This document shows positions 44,743 to 54,388 of a stretch of 64,000 bases of DNA, piece by piece. Source of the DNA: Pollutibacter soli (lineage in GTDB: Bacteria > Bacteroidota > Bacteroidia > Chitinophagales > Chitinophagaceae); assembly GCA_029269725.1 (NCBI GenBank), contig JARJHS010000012.1:77664-141663 (forward strand), read 5' to 3'. The notes under the pieces were generated by a model. It made no database searches. It had not been told where the DNA came from and saw nothing but the letters and a program-made list of their open reading frames with translations. The translations under genes and the position numbers were made by a program. Every line of letters begins with the position of its first letter. The stretch's first letter is position 1.

Positions 44743-47151
44743 TTAGAATCTGTAATTGTATCCCAGCCGGAAGACCTGCGTTTCGTAATAATCTGTACTC
44801 ACAAATGTAAACCCGTTGCCTTTGATCGACTTCCTGAGCCGGAATGTATTGGCAATATCGGTAGCATTCAGGAAGATCTCGCCGTTGCCTTTCTGGATTT
44901 TTTTCCTGAACCCAAGGTCAATAGAGAAACGTGAATAGACTTTTCCCTGGGGGATCAGGTCCGGGGCGAGGTAGGTGAAGGCAATTTGCGCGTCGAAATC
45001 TTCTTTGAGTTTGAATAATCCATTCAGTTTTATATTTCCTGAAATCAACTCCTGTCGGGGAGCGCTGTAAACACTTTCTACCGGATACTTATTCACGATC
45101 GTAAAGGAATCGATCACACTTTTGTATCCCGTCAATCCAAGGTTCCAGGTCGACCATTTCCCTATGCTCTGCGAAAGAATTACCTCCATTCCAAAATTCC
45201 TGCTCCTGCCTGCATTCTGAAAGACATTGTATATAAGATTTTCCGGTGGCACGATAGTGGCAATCCTTGTGATCGTTGCATTCATCGCTTTAAAGAAAAC
45301 TGCAGATGACAGAAAACCCGTCTTCCAGTTTGTCTTGTATCCTAACTCAACATTATCAGTAAACTGTGGTCTCAATTCGGGGTTGCCCACTTTGATAATT
45401 TCTACATCATCATATTTTGGAAAAATGCGGATGTCTACTTCATTCGGACGGTCGACTCTACGGTTATAGAAGGCTGTTAGCCTGTTGTTTTCATTAAGTT
45501 TATAGGCGATTCTCAGGTTAGGAAAGGGCTGAATGTAATTATACCGACTGCTTTTATACACCGGATGACCAGGGTTTACATCATATTCTACATTTACATA
45601 TTCAAATCTCAATCCTGCTTCGACCTCGAAAAGTCTGTTCTCGAAAAGATAGTTGCCATATACCGCCGGGATTGTTTCTCCATAGTTCGCCCAGCCGTCG
45701 GCGGTGGTGTCTAATGGAGAATTCAACCCCGGTTTAAACTGCATATCAGTCGGTATATATCTCCTCCGGAATTTGACGCCAGTCTCAAATTTCCCGGATT
45801 TCAGGGGTTGTAAATAGTCGATGCTGACATCCGCGACATGCTCGTCTGAAATCAGCTTAAATGAGTCAAGTCCTGTATATGTCGGCATTATATCCGTGAA
45901 AAAATATTTTTCATTTTCCCTGTGGAAAGTATAACTGAAGCTGGCACTGAGAATCCTGCCTGGTTCTTTAAATTTATGTAGCCATGAAGCATTTGCTGTA
46001 ACCGTCGTCTTTAATTCATCTTCCAGGAATTGCCATAGTCTCAATCGTTCTTTTAATGCCGGACCGAAAAAAGGTTCCTCACCACGATCAAGTATTTTCT
46101 CACTGCTGAATAAAGTTGAAATATTAAGGGTATTGGATTTGTTGATCTGCCAATCCACGCCGGTTTTTGCGGTTACGATATTGGTTGTACGATTTCTTCT
46201 TGTCTGCTGGTAAACAGTATCTCCGTTACCATAAAACCGTTCAACAAATTCATTTTTGTTCAGGGTTTTTGTATACAGATCGTCGGCCTGCAGGAAAAAA
46301 TTGGTTTTCTTTTTTCTGTAGTTCAGCGAAATGGATGGATTAATTTTTGGCGTTGCCTGGTATTGCTCATCGATTGTTGGATAATTTTCTTTCTTTACCC
46401 AAAGTGCGCCAACACCCGCTGTCAGTCCCGCTCTTCCGTTAAACCCATCTTTTCTCTCTTTTTTATAGATGATGTTAATGATGCCCGCATTGCCATTTGC
46501 ATCATATTTTGATGACGGATTATTGATGATCTCAATTCTTTCAATTGCAGAAGCGGGAATATTTTCAAGGCTTGACTGATTGCCAAAACCGGTTAACGCA
46601 GTTTGTTTGCCATCAATCAGCACCATTACCCTTTCGCTGCCACGAAGCTGTACTTTGCCATCCTGTGTAGTTACACCCGGGAGCGATTTCATCATATCAA
46701 GAATAGAGCCGCCGGCCGCACTTATGTTATCCGCAACCGAATACGTTTTCTTATCCATTGCAGGAGAAACTGTTTCCGTATTCGAAACAATTTTTACCTC
46801 CTTAAGCAGCTTTGTATCCTGAGACAAAAAGATATTTCCCAGGTGAAGTATATTGGTTAGCTGACCAACCACTACAGAACTATAATGTTTCTGATAACCT
46901 GTTAGTGTGATCAGTAAAATATAATCCATTTGGCTTTTAACTTCGTTAATTGCAAAAATTCCGTTGTCGTCTGTAATAGTTCCTGCGACAAAACTGCTGT
47001 CTTTTTTTAGTAGGGTAATACTCGCAAATGGAAGCGGAGCCTTGGTTTCAGCATCTTTGACATTCGCAGATAGTGATGCCTTGTCCACCTGCGCAGCAAG
47101 CGGGGTTGCAATCGCGACTAAAATGACAATAGTTAAAATCAGGTTCTTCAC
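44743..47151 (-). CDS. Outer-membrane TonB-type beta-barrel protein with carboxypeptidase-like N-terminal domain
   Basis: The 802-residue protein has a signal peptide (ending LAAQ), a carboxypeptidase-regulatory-like domain (about 25-105; LSANVKDAETKAPLPFASITLL), a plug-type domain (about 130-230; GSILDMMKSLPGVTTQDG, RGSERVMVLIDGKQ, PASAIERIEIINNPSSKYDA, GNAGIINIIYKK) and a large barrel ending in FRLGYNYRF with the C-terminal aromatic. This is the OMP_b-brl_3 type group, which often lacks a classical TonB box. It is 7 bp after the PAP2 gene in the same unit, pointing to remodelling or uptake linked to the membrane surface. The cargo is unknown. Confidence 0.88.
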   Translation of the reverse strand: MKNLILTIVILVAIATPLAAQVDKASLSANVKDAETKAPLPFASITLLKKDSSFVAGTITDDNGIFAINEVKSQMDYILLITLTGYQKHYSSVVVGQLTNILHLGNIFLSQDTKLLKEVKIVSNTETVSPAMDKKTYSVADNISAAGGSILDMMKSLPGVTTQDGKVQLRGSERVMVLIDGKQTALTGFGNQSSLENIPASAIERIEIINNPSSKYDANGNAGIINIIYKKERKDGFNGRAGLTAGVGALWVKKENYPTIDEQYQATPKINPSISLNYRKKKTNFFLQADDLYTKTLNKNEFVERFYGNGDTVYQQTRRNRTTNIVTAKTGVDWQINKSNTLNISTLFSSEKILDRGEEPFFGPALKERLRLWQFLEDELKTTVTANASWLHKFKEPGRILSASFSYTFHRENEKYFFTDIMPTYTGLDSFKLISDEHVADVSIDYLQPLKSGKFETGVKFRRRYIPTDMQFKPGLNSPLDTTADGWANYGETIPAVYGNYLFENRLFEVEAGLRFEYVNVEYDVNPGHPVYKSSRYNYIQPFPNLRIAYKLNENNRLTAFYNRRVDRPNEVDIRIFPKYDDVEIIKVGNPELRPQFTDNVELGYKTNWKTGFLSSAVFFKAMNATITRIATIVPPENLIYNVFQNAGRSRNFGMEVILSQSIGKWSTWNLGLTGYKSVIDSFTIVNKYPVESVYSAPRQELISGNIKLNGLFKLKEDFDAQIAFTYLAPDLIPQGKVYSRFSIDLGFRKKIQKGNGEIFLNATDIANTFRLRKSIKGNGFTFVSTDYYETQVFRLGYNYRF

Positions 47152-47158
47152 AATTGTT

Positions 47159-47845
47159 CTAAAATTTCGGTGGCTCAGCGTTTTTTCTTCCCCATTTATA
47201 CTGATGTGTCCAATAAGTGACTTTTGTTGTTAGTATACCAATTCCCGCACCCAGTAATACATCACTGATATAATGCCTGTTGTTGGCCATGCGCAAAAGC
47301 CCGACACCGCTTGCTATTCCGTAGGAAACATAAGGCATCCATTTAAAGCGATGTTTGTATTCTTCACTGAGAAATGTTGCGGCCGCAAATGCCTGCGCCG
47401 TATGTCCTGATGGGAAAGAATTATGAGCCGTACCATCGGGTCGCAATTGTGCGGTCGAATATTTTAATAAGGAAACGGTTCCCATCATCAGTAATTCACT
47501 TTTAATCATGATTGCAGTACGGTTACTGATATCTGTTTTCGATTTGATGCCGGCAAAGTCGAGACCATATGCAATTGCATAAGGTGCGAACTGTAAATAG
47601 TTATCGACTGGTGTATGAAATTTCGCCAGGTGCTTATTGCGTTCTTCAACAATTTCATTTTTCAGTGATTCACTTTTATTTCTATTCGTGATTAAGCCGC
47701 TGGCAATTAATCCAACGGGAATGGCTAACTGTTCATTCGAGAATTTCAGCCTGTAATTAATTTCTAAACTGTCAATGGATTGGCCATTCAGCGCTTGTTG
47801 CTGAATAATTACGATGGAAAACAGGACCAGGCACCGGAATTTCAT
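47159..47845 (-). CDS. PAP2 family phosphatase
   Basis: The 228-residue protein has the three PAP2 motifs: KYSTAQLRP (Lys128, Arg135, Pro136), FPSGH (Pro145-Gly147-His148) and RMANNRHYISD (Arg185, His191, Asp195). A signal peptide precedes them (ending NGQS). Such enzymes remove phosphate from membrane lipids or lipid A-like substrates. Gene order (two-component pair, PAP2, TonB-type barrel, EamA) suggests a role in remodelling surface lipids or undecaprenyl-type carriers in response to a signal. Fifty bp separate it from the kinase gene. Confidence 0.92.
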   Translation of the reverse strand: MKFRCLVLFSIVIIQQQALNGQSIDSLEINYRLKFSNEQLAIPVGLIASGLITNRNKSESLKNEIVEERNKHLAKFHTPVDNYLQFAPYAIAYGLDFAGIKSKTDISNRTAIMIKSELLMMGTVSLLKYSTAQLRPDGTAHNSFPSGHTAQAFAAATFLSEEYKHRFKWMPYVSYGIASGVGLLRMANNRHYISDVLLGAGIGILTTKVTYWTHQYKWGRKNAEPPKF

Positions 47846-47895
47846 GTATCGTTTTATCCTGCATAGTTAGCAAGCGAATTGGAAGAAATTCTGAA

Positions 47896-48948
47896 TCAGA
47901 AATCAACAGAGAAAATGTGGAGGTTGTGATGATAATTGTACTTCACTACCCAGGCAGAATGTTTACAGATCTGATCAACAATAGAAAGTCCCAGGCCTGT
48001 ACCTGGTGTATGTTTGGATGCAGATGCAAAGCGGCGGAACAACTGTTCAGTATCGAGCGAATTGTCCCCTGTGTTGGCAATGCTGAAATGCTTTCCAGCC
48101 AGGTGTATAAAGATCTGGCAATCAGGTTTGCTGTGCCTGATCGCGTTCGATATAAGATTATTGATCAGGATCTCTAACAGCGTCCTGCTGGCTTCAATGT
48201 GAATATCAGGATCTATCTTTTTCTCAGCTGTTAGCTGACGCTCAGAAATAAAAGGAGCAAAATCAGAAAGCGTATCCTCCAGAAGATCTGATAGGTTTAC
48301 CTGTTCAGTTTCAGTATATTGATTGTTCTCAATCTTTGTAAGAATTAACAGATTTTTATTGATCCGGGTAACGCGACTCAATGCTGTGAGCGCATCTTCC
48401 ACAATATCGTATTGCTCTGGCGTGAGAGAATGTGTCTGAAGGATCAGATCAAGTTTGCTTTGCACAATTGCGAGAGGTGTTTGTAATTCATGCGACGCAT
48501 TTTCTGCAAATTCCTTCTGCTGTTTGAAAGAGGTAATGTTTCCTGCTATCAGTTTCTGAAGACTTTGATTTAGTTCGTTGAATTCCGAAATACCGGAATT
48601 GTCAAACAGAACGGGCTCGTTATCTGTAAGTTTAAATTTTTTTATTTTTTCGAGTGACTGATAAAAAGGCTGCCAGATTCTTTCCGAAACCTTTTTATTC
48701 AAAATGATAAATCCGGTAAGCATCAATGCAAAGAACAACACCGTCAGCGAGGTAACGGTAACGATAATGAATAAACGGTCTTCGCGATTTGCAGCATCAG
48801 TAAGGATGATCCTGTGTTCATTCAGTTCATAATGCCAGAGAAAGCTGATCGCGAAATAATAAACCGGGATGCTTACAGCAAGAACAATTCCTGCGTAAAT
48901 CAGCATTTTGGACATGGAATGGTTCAGTAACCTGGTCATATATCCCAT
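47896..48948 (-). CDS. Two-component sensor histidine kinase
   Basis: The 350-residue protein has two membrane helices (about 17-38 and 60-83), a short cytoplasmic linker, then the HisKA motif FAENASHELQTPLAI with the phosphate acceptor at His153, the N box LLEILINNLISNAIRHS (about 255-272) and the G box TPGTGLGLSIVDQICKH (about 312-328). There is no clear HAMP domain and only a small (about 20-residue) external loop, which suggests membrane-state sensing. The start may be at Met12. The gene overlaps the response regulator gene by 13 bp, which indicates translational coupling. Confidence 0.92.
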   Translation of the reverse strand: MGYMTRLLNHSMSKMLIYAGIVLAVSIPVYYFAISFLWHYELNEHRIILTDAANREDRLFIIVTVTSLTVLFFALMLTGFIILNKKVSERIWQPFYQSLEKIKKFKLTDNEPVLFDNSGISEFNELNQSLQKLIAGNITSFKQQKEFAENASHELQTPLAIVQSKLDLILQTHSLTPEQYDIVEDALTALSRVTRINKNLLILTKIENNQYTETEQVNLSDLLEDTLSDFAPFISERQLTAEKKIDPDIHIEASRTLLEILINNLISNAIRHSKPDCQIFIHLAGKHFSIANTGDNSLDTEQLFRRFASASKHTPGTGLGLSIVDQICKHSAWVVKYNYHHNLHIFSVDF

Positions 48949-49610
48949 TTATATCCGGTCCCGTACATTGTCTTAAGGTAATTACCATACCCGGCGTCTG
49001 TAAGTTTCTTTTTGAGATTTTTGATATGAGCGTACACAAAATCGTAGCTGTTCATCATCTCAGCGAAATCACCACTCAGGTGCTCGGCCAATGCGTTTTT
49101 TGAAATCACTTTATTTTTATTACTGACAAAATACAGCAACAGATCGAATTCTTTCTTTGTTAACGCAATTTCCTTTCCGTTTACTTTAACTGTTTTTCCC
49201 TGCAGACCGATAGTAATTTCATTCTGATGGATCAGATCGTTGTTGGCAAATTGTTTTCGCCGGATAACTGAATAGATCCTTGCGGCGAGTTCCGGGAGGT
49301 GGAACGGTTTTGCGAGATAGTCGTCGGCGCCATTCTGGAGTCCTTTGATTTTATCCTGGAGAGAGTCTTTTGCTGAAATAATGATAACGCCGTCTTCTTT
49401 CTTGAGGCGCTGGATTTCCTGCAGGAGTTTCAGGCCATCACCTCCCGGCAGCATGATATCCAGCAGGATGCAATCGTACTGATACATCATTATTTTGTCG
49501 AGGGCTGTCCTGAAGTCGTTAGCTGTTTCGCAGCGGTAATTTTCATCCGACAGGTACTGCGAGATACTGTCTGCAAAATCTTTTTCATCCTCAACGATGA
49601 GAATTTTCAT
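48936..49610 (-). CDS. OmpR-family response regulator
   Basis: The 224-residue protein has a receiver domain with the acidic pair EDE (8-10) and acceptor Asp51 in YDCILLDIMLPGGDG, the Lys of YLAKPF near 101, and a winged-helix DNA-binding domain (about 130-224) with ALTKKEFDLLLYFVSNKNKVIS and MYGTGYKWDI at the end. It pairs with the kinase that follows and likely controls the phosphatase, barrel and permease genes behind it, possibly its own unit. No operator can be told from the upstream sequence. Confidence 0.93.
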   Translation of the reverse strand: MKILIVEDEKDFADSISQYLSDENYRCETANDFRTALDKIMMYQYDCILLDIMLPGGDGLKLLQEIQRLKKEDGVIIISAKDSLQDKIKGLQNGADDYLAKPFHLPELAARIYSVIRRKQFANNDLIHQNEITIGLQGKTVKVNGKEIALTKKEFDLLLYFVSNKNKVISKNALAEHLSGDFAEMMNSYDFVYAHIKNLKKKLTDAGYGNYLKTMYGTGYKWDI

Positions 49611-49977
49611 GCTGCAAATTCGGAAGGAATTCTGAATATTTTTGGAAGTCGTTTAAGTTTTGGGTTGTAAGTGATAGGTTATAAGCGGTTGATGAAGCAG
49701 GGAGGGGATTTGAGTCATGAGTTTAGGTTAAAAGTTAGATGCTGATGAAGCAGTGATCAGATTATAATTATACCGGCTAAACGGAAAATTAGAATTTGCG
49801 TTTTCAGAAAATGTGGTCAAATCCCTCAGCTCCAGGTGGAGGACGAGTTACTTCTTCGGATTTTGGCCTTTGGTCCATCAGGAAAATCGCTTACAACGAT
49901 AAACCGCAGGCCAAACGAGTTCCATCCCCGGCAAGAATTAACTTAACACCTGCAACTTAAAACTTACAACCTAAAAC
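49611..49977. other. Intergenic stretch with short-period repeats
   Basis: The stretch is AT-rich and shows no gene. Near 49945-49979 the words AACACCTGCAACTT, AAAACTTACAACCT and AAAACCTACC repeat about every 11 bases, ending at the stop of the DsbD-N-type gene. TAAGTGATAGGTTATAAG near 49665 is another such block. A -7 box toward the response regulator is not evident. Confidence 0.55.
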
Positions 49978-50445
49978 CTACCCACCGACTTCGATACTAA
50001 ATGGCACGGAAGCCGTAGGCAGACATCGCGCGTCATTGCAAAGCACATATTCAATATTGCCCCTGAAAGTAGTTTTTGCTTTTGCCTTGACTTTGATCAC
50101 CTGCAAAAATTCAACCGATTTCTCGTAGTAGTGGACAGTGCCGGGCCAGGCGCTTTCATATTTTTTTATCAGCTCATCTTTTTCTTTTGCATTGCCATCA
50201 ACCACGATCAATGGGTTAGGTGAAATGGAAATGACAGTAGCAGGAGCGGCTTCCACACCAGCCTTCTGGGAATACAAATGATAATTGCCATTGATGTTTG
50301 CCGTCATTGCAATTTCCCAGGTGTTGGCAGAGATTTTCTTTGATTGAAACGACCATGTTACGTACTTGCCAGGAACTGTTTGAGAAAAGGAAAAAGTATA
50401 TACCGGAAGAAGCAGAGGCAGTAGAAGGCAAATTTTCTTTTGCAT
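49978..50445 (-). CDS. Stand-alone DsbD N-terminal (thiol:disulfide interchange) domain
   Basis: The 155-residue secreted protein has a signal peptide (ending FSFSQ) and a single immunoglobulin-like domain of the DsbD_N type. It ends with IEYVLCNDARCLPTASVPFSIEV, in which CNDARC presents the pair of cysteines that receives electrons in DsbD. In full-length DsbD this domain is followed by a membrane part; here the gene ends. The substrate partners are therefore unknown, perhaps TlpA-like thioredoxins elsewhere. No neighbouring thiol-redox gene is in the window. Confidence 0.8.
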   Translation of the reverse strand: MQKKICLLLPLLLPVYTFSFSQTVPGKYVTWSFQSKKISANTWEIAMTANINGNYHLYSQKAGVEAAPATVISISPNPLIVVDGNAKEKDELIKKYESAWPGTVHYYEKSVEFLQVIKVKAKAKTTFRGNIEYVLCNDARCLPTASVPFSIEVGG

Positions 50446-50714
50446 ATGTTAACAATATGATTCAGAATGACGCTGGAGCAACAATTTGAGAGAAAAGATA
50501 AATGATTTGCACTTTGCTGTAACGTCAAACCAATAAAATATTTGTTATAGTGTTCCAAAAATGATAACTTATATAACCTCTTATCAGGATTTATCCTCCA
50601 TCGTTCTACCCTTCGATTATTCAGGATTTGTGGCAATTATTTCCCCCTTCTGCGAACTCCATTTTTGGTTTGAAAATGTCTTTTATTCTTTCACCATAAA
50701 AACGGAGGTTAGTC

Positions 50715-51275
50715 ATGAAAATCAGACTTTTTCCTGTGATCTGTTGTCTCATCATCATGTTCACAGGCTGCGAAAAAGAGTTTCCGGTCTCCGGCGATGC
50801 AAAAGTAAAGGCTGGCGACAAGGATGTTTCCAACAAAAAGAATCTGAGGTCGACTGGAGCTATCCAGATTTCGGGAACTGGCTTTTTAGCGTCGGAAAGT
50901 GAGTGCAGTTCAGTTGCGCAAAACGCAACTTTTGCGGTAAGGATGACCGGCGATCTCACGGGTTGTCTTTTTGTTTTTGTTGACGCATTTGATTGTTCTC
51001 CCAGCGGTACTTATCGGGAAACGGGAACAGAATTATTTATCGGTACTTATAATGGAGGCTCGGGAACTTTCACAACGGCCTATAAGTTTGAATCGAAATA
51101 TGAAGGCTGCGATCCGGGTGGTTCCTATCTCGGTCTGGAAATTTTCGGGCGCTGTCAACACCCGGTTGTTGCTGGAAGCGGAACAGGTGTCTTTAGTGGT
51201 GTTTCCGGGAGGGTCGACATGAAAGATGATATCGAAGCCGGTAATTATCCATACAGGGGACACTTGAGGTATTAA
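50715..51275 (+). CDS. Secreted lipoprotein of unknown function
   Basis: The 186-residue protein has a lipoprotein signal (IRLFPVICCLIIMFTGCEKEF, lipobox FTGC; listed here in two overlapping parts only for the motif). The mature part is beta-strand rich with six cysteines (e.g. SECSSVAQ, GCLFVFVDAFDC, YEGCDPGG and FGRCQHPV), so disulfides are possible. The last 40 residues (GTGVFSGVSGRVDMKDDI ... YRGHLRY) resemble the end of the dirigent-like or DUF3224-like barrel patterns; I cannot name a family with confidence. A terminator follows at 51314. Confidence 0.65.
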   Translation: MKIRLFPVICCLIIMFTGCEKEFPVSGDAKVKAGDKDVSNKKNLRSTGAIQISGTGFLASESECSSVAQNATFAVRMTGDLTGCLFVFVDAFDCSPSGTYRETGTELFIGTYNGGSGTFTTAYKFESKYEGCDPGGSYLGLEIFGRCQHPVVAGSGTGVFSGVSGRVDMKDDIEAGNYPYRGHLRY

Positions 51276-51313
51276 TTACCGGGAAAATCCATCATCGGAC
51301 ATTTTTAAAATTA

Positions 51314-51347
51314 AGCCGGGGGCCAAAATAGTTTCCCGGCTTTTTTT
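51314..51347 (+). terminator. Terminator of the lipoprotein gene
   Basis: AGCCGGG pairs with CCCGGCT across a loop, followed by TTTTTTT. It lies 38 bp after the stop codon. Immediately after it the 74-81 bp hairpin array starts, and its first unit also ends in a T-run. Confidence 0.85.
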
Positions 51348-51349
51348 AC

Positions 51350-51870
51350 AAGAAGGCATTAAGACAGAAAGAAGAAAATGCCTTCCTGCCTTCTTGTTAA
51401 ACCTGGTATCGGGTTTTTTTTACAAGAAGGCATTAAGACAGAAAGAAGAAAATGCCTTCCTGTCTTCTTGTTAAACCTGGTATCGGGTTTTTTTTACAAG
51501 AAGGCATTAAGACAGGAAGAAGAAAATGCCTTCCTGTCTTCTTGTTAAACCTTGTTTCGGTATCGGGTTTTTTGAACAAGAAGGCATTGAGACAGAAAGA
51601 AGAAAATGCCTTCCTGTCTTCTTGTTTAACCTTGTTTGGGTATCGGTTTTTTTGAACAAGAAGGCATTAAGACAGGAAGAAGAAAATGCCTTCCTGTCTT
51701 CTTGTTAAAACCTTGTTTGGGTATCGGGTTTTTTGAACAAGAGGGCATTAAGATAGAAAGAAGAAAATGCCTTCCTGTCTTCTTGTTAAACCTTGTTTGG
51801 ATATCGGGTTTTTTAAACAAGAAGGCATTAAGACAGGAAGAAGAAAATGCCTTCCTGTCTTCTTGTAAAA
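51350..51870. repeat. Seven tandem copies of a 74-81 bp terminator-like hairpin unit
   Basis: AGAAGGCATT (or AGAGGGCATT) starts units at 51351, 51425, 51499, 51579, 51659, 51740 and 51820, giving spacings of 74, 74, 80, 80, 81 and 80 bp. Each unit pairs ACAAGAAGGCATT with AATGCCTTCCTGTCTTCTTGT-like arms and then has AAACCTTGTTT, TATCGGG and a run of six to eight T. The units are near-identical in the stem and vary in the linker. Stop codons, frame changes and unit length (80 bp) rule out a coding repeat. Confidence 0.9.
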
Positions 51871-51997
51871 AATTTTCTTATCTAAACTATATCGAAAAAG
51901 AAAGGGAAAATCCACAAAAATCTAAAGGAAAAATATCTCCATTTGTCGTTTACGAAACGTTGCTTCTAGCTTTTACGCTTGTTATCTTCAAATAAAA

Positions 51998-52387
51998 ATG
52001 TACAAACTATCATCGCATGAAGAATTTTTATGCAAAGAAATTGTAGATGCTGCTTTTATTGTTCATTCGAAGCTTGGGCCTGGAGTAGTGGAAAAGATTT
52101 ATGAAGTTTGTTTCTGTCATGAACTAAGAAAAAAAGGAATTTCTTTTCGACGCCAGGTGGATTTGCCAATTTATTATGATGATCTGACTTTTGATGAAGG
52201 ATTGCGATTGGATGTGCTGGTGGATGACCTTGTCGTTTGCGAATTAAAAGCAATGATGCATTTAAATGAATACTGGACAGCGCAGACCATCAGCAACATG
52301 AAGCTCGCAGGGAAACATGTTGGCTTTCTCATTAATTTTCATGTACCACTTATTAAACAGGGAATCAGAAGGTTTTATGCAGATTAA
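51998..52387 (+). CDS. GxxExxY family protein
   Basis: The 129-residue protein contains GPGVVEKIYEVCFCHELRKKGI (GxxExxY at about 28-34), FRRQVDLPIYYDD, LRLDVLVDDLVVCELKAM (the PD-(D/E)XK-like core, ELK at about 87-89) and the end VGFLINFHVPLIKQGIRRF. These residues match the GxxExxY group, a small nuclease-like fold of unknown function that is scattered in many bacteria. It sits 120 bp after the hairpin array on the same strand, and its stop is 25 bp from the aldo/keto reductase gene, which is on the other strand. Confidence 0.88.
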   Translation: MYKLSSHEEFLCKEIVDAAFIVHSKLGPGVVEKIYEVCFCHELRKKGISFRRQVDLPIYYDDLTFDEGLRLDVLVDDLVVCELKAMMHLNEYWTAQTISNMKLAGKHVGFLINFHVPLIKQGIRRFYAD

Positions 52388-52412
52388 TTCTGATTTCTGA
52401 ATTTTAGTGGAC

Positions 52413-53932
<1,520 letters not shown>

Positions 53933-54388
53933 ATGGCTAAAATCAATCTGAATGTCAACGGCAAAAAATACGAGGTTGACATAGATCCGGATACACCTGT
54001 GCTCTGGGTGCTGCGCGACCATCTTGACCTGGTGGGCACCAAATTCGGTTGTGGCATGGCACAGTGTGGAGCATGCACAGTTTTATTAGGGGATGATGCA
54101 GTTCGTTCATGCGTGCTGCCTGTATCCAATGTGCAGGATAAACAAATCACCACCATTGAAGGTTTGTCTGCGGAGGGTGATCATCCTGTGCAGAAAGCCT
54201 GGCTGGAACACGATGTCGCGCAATGCGGATATTGCCAGGCCGGCCAGATCATGAGCGCCGTCGGCTTACTCAGGAAAAGCCCAAAACCAGGCGAAGAAGA
54301 AATTGCTGCTGCTATGCATGGGAATATCTGTCGCTGTGGTACTTATCTGCGTATACGCGCTGCCGTTATGACTGCAGCGAATTCATGA
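53933..54388 (+). CDS. Two-[2Fe-2S] subunit of an IorAB-type molybdenum oxidoreductase
   Basis: The 151-residue protein has an N-terminal plant-type ferredoxin domain with Cys40, Cys45, Cys48 and Cys60 ([13 protein letters not shown]), then a helical domain with Cys98, Cys101, Cys133 and Cys135 ([11 protein letters not shown] and [12 protein letters not shown]). This is the arrangement of the small subunit of isoquinoline 1-oxidoreductase and related aldehyde or xanthine oxidases. Electrons move from the molybdenum centre in the partner subunit through these clusters. The stop codon overlaps the next start (ATGA), so translation is coupled. Confidence 0.92.
   Translation: MAKINLNVNGKKYEVDIDPDTPVLWVLRDHLDLVGTKFGCGMAQCGACTVLLGDDAVRSCVLPVSNVQDKQITTIEGLSAEGDHPVQKAWLEHDVAQCGYCQAGQIMSAVGLLRKSPKPGEEEIAAAMHGNICRCGTYLRIRAAVMTAANS

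Noticed and set aside
51636-51995. 119-residue plus-strand ORF of GIGFFEQEGIK-type repeats through the hairpin array
   Set aside because: The repeat has an 80-bp period, which is not a multiple of three; the ORF is open only because the arms happen to lack stops. The units read in several frames on both strands, and the design is a hairpin.
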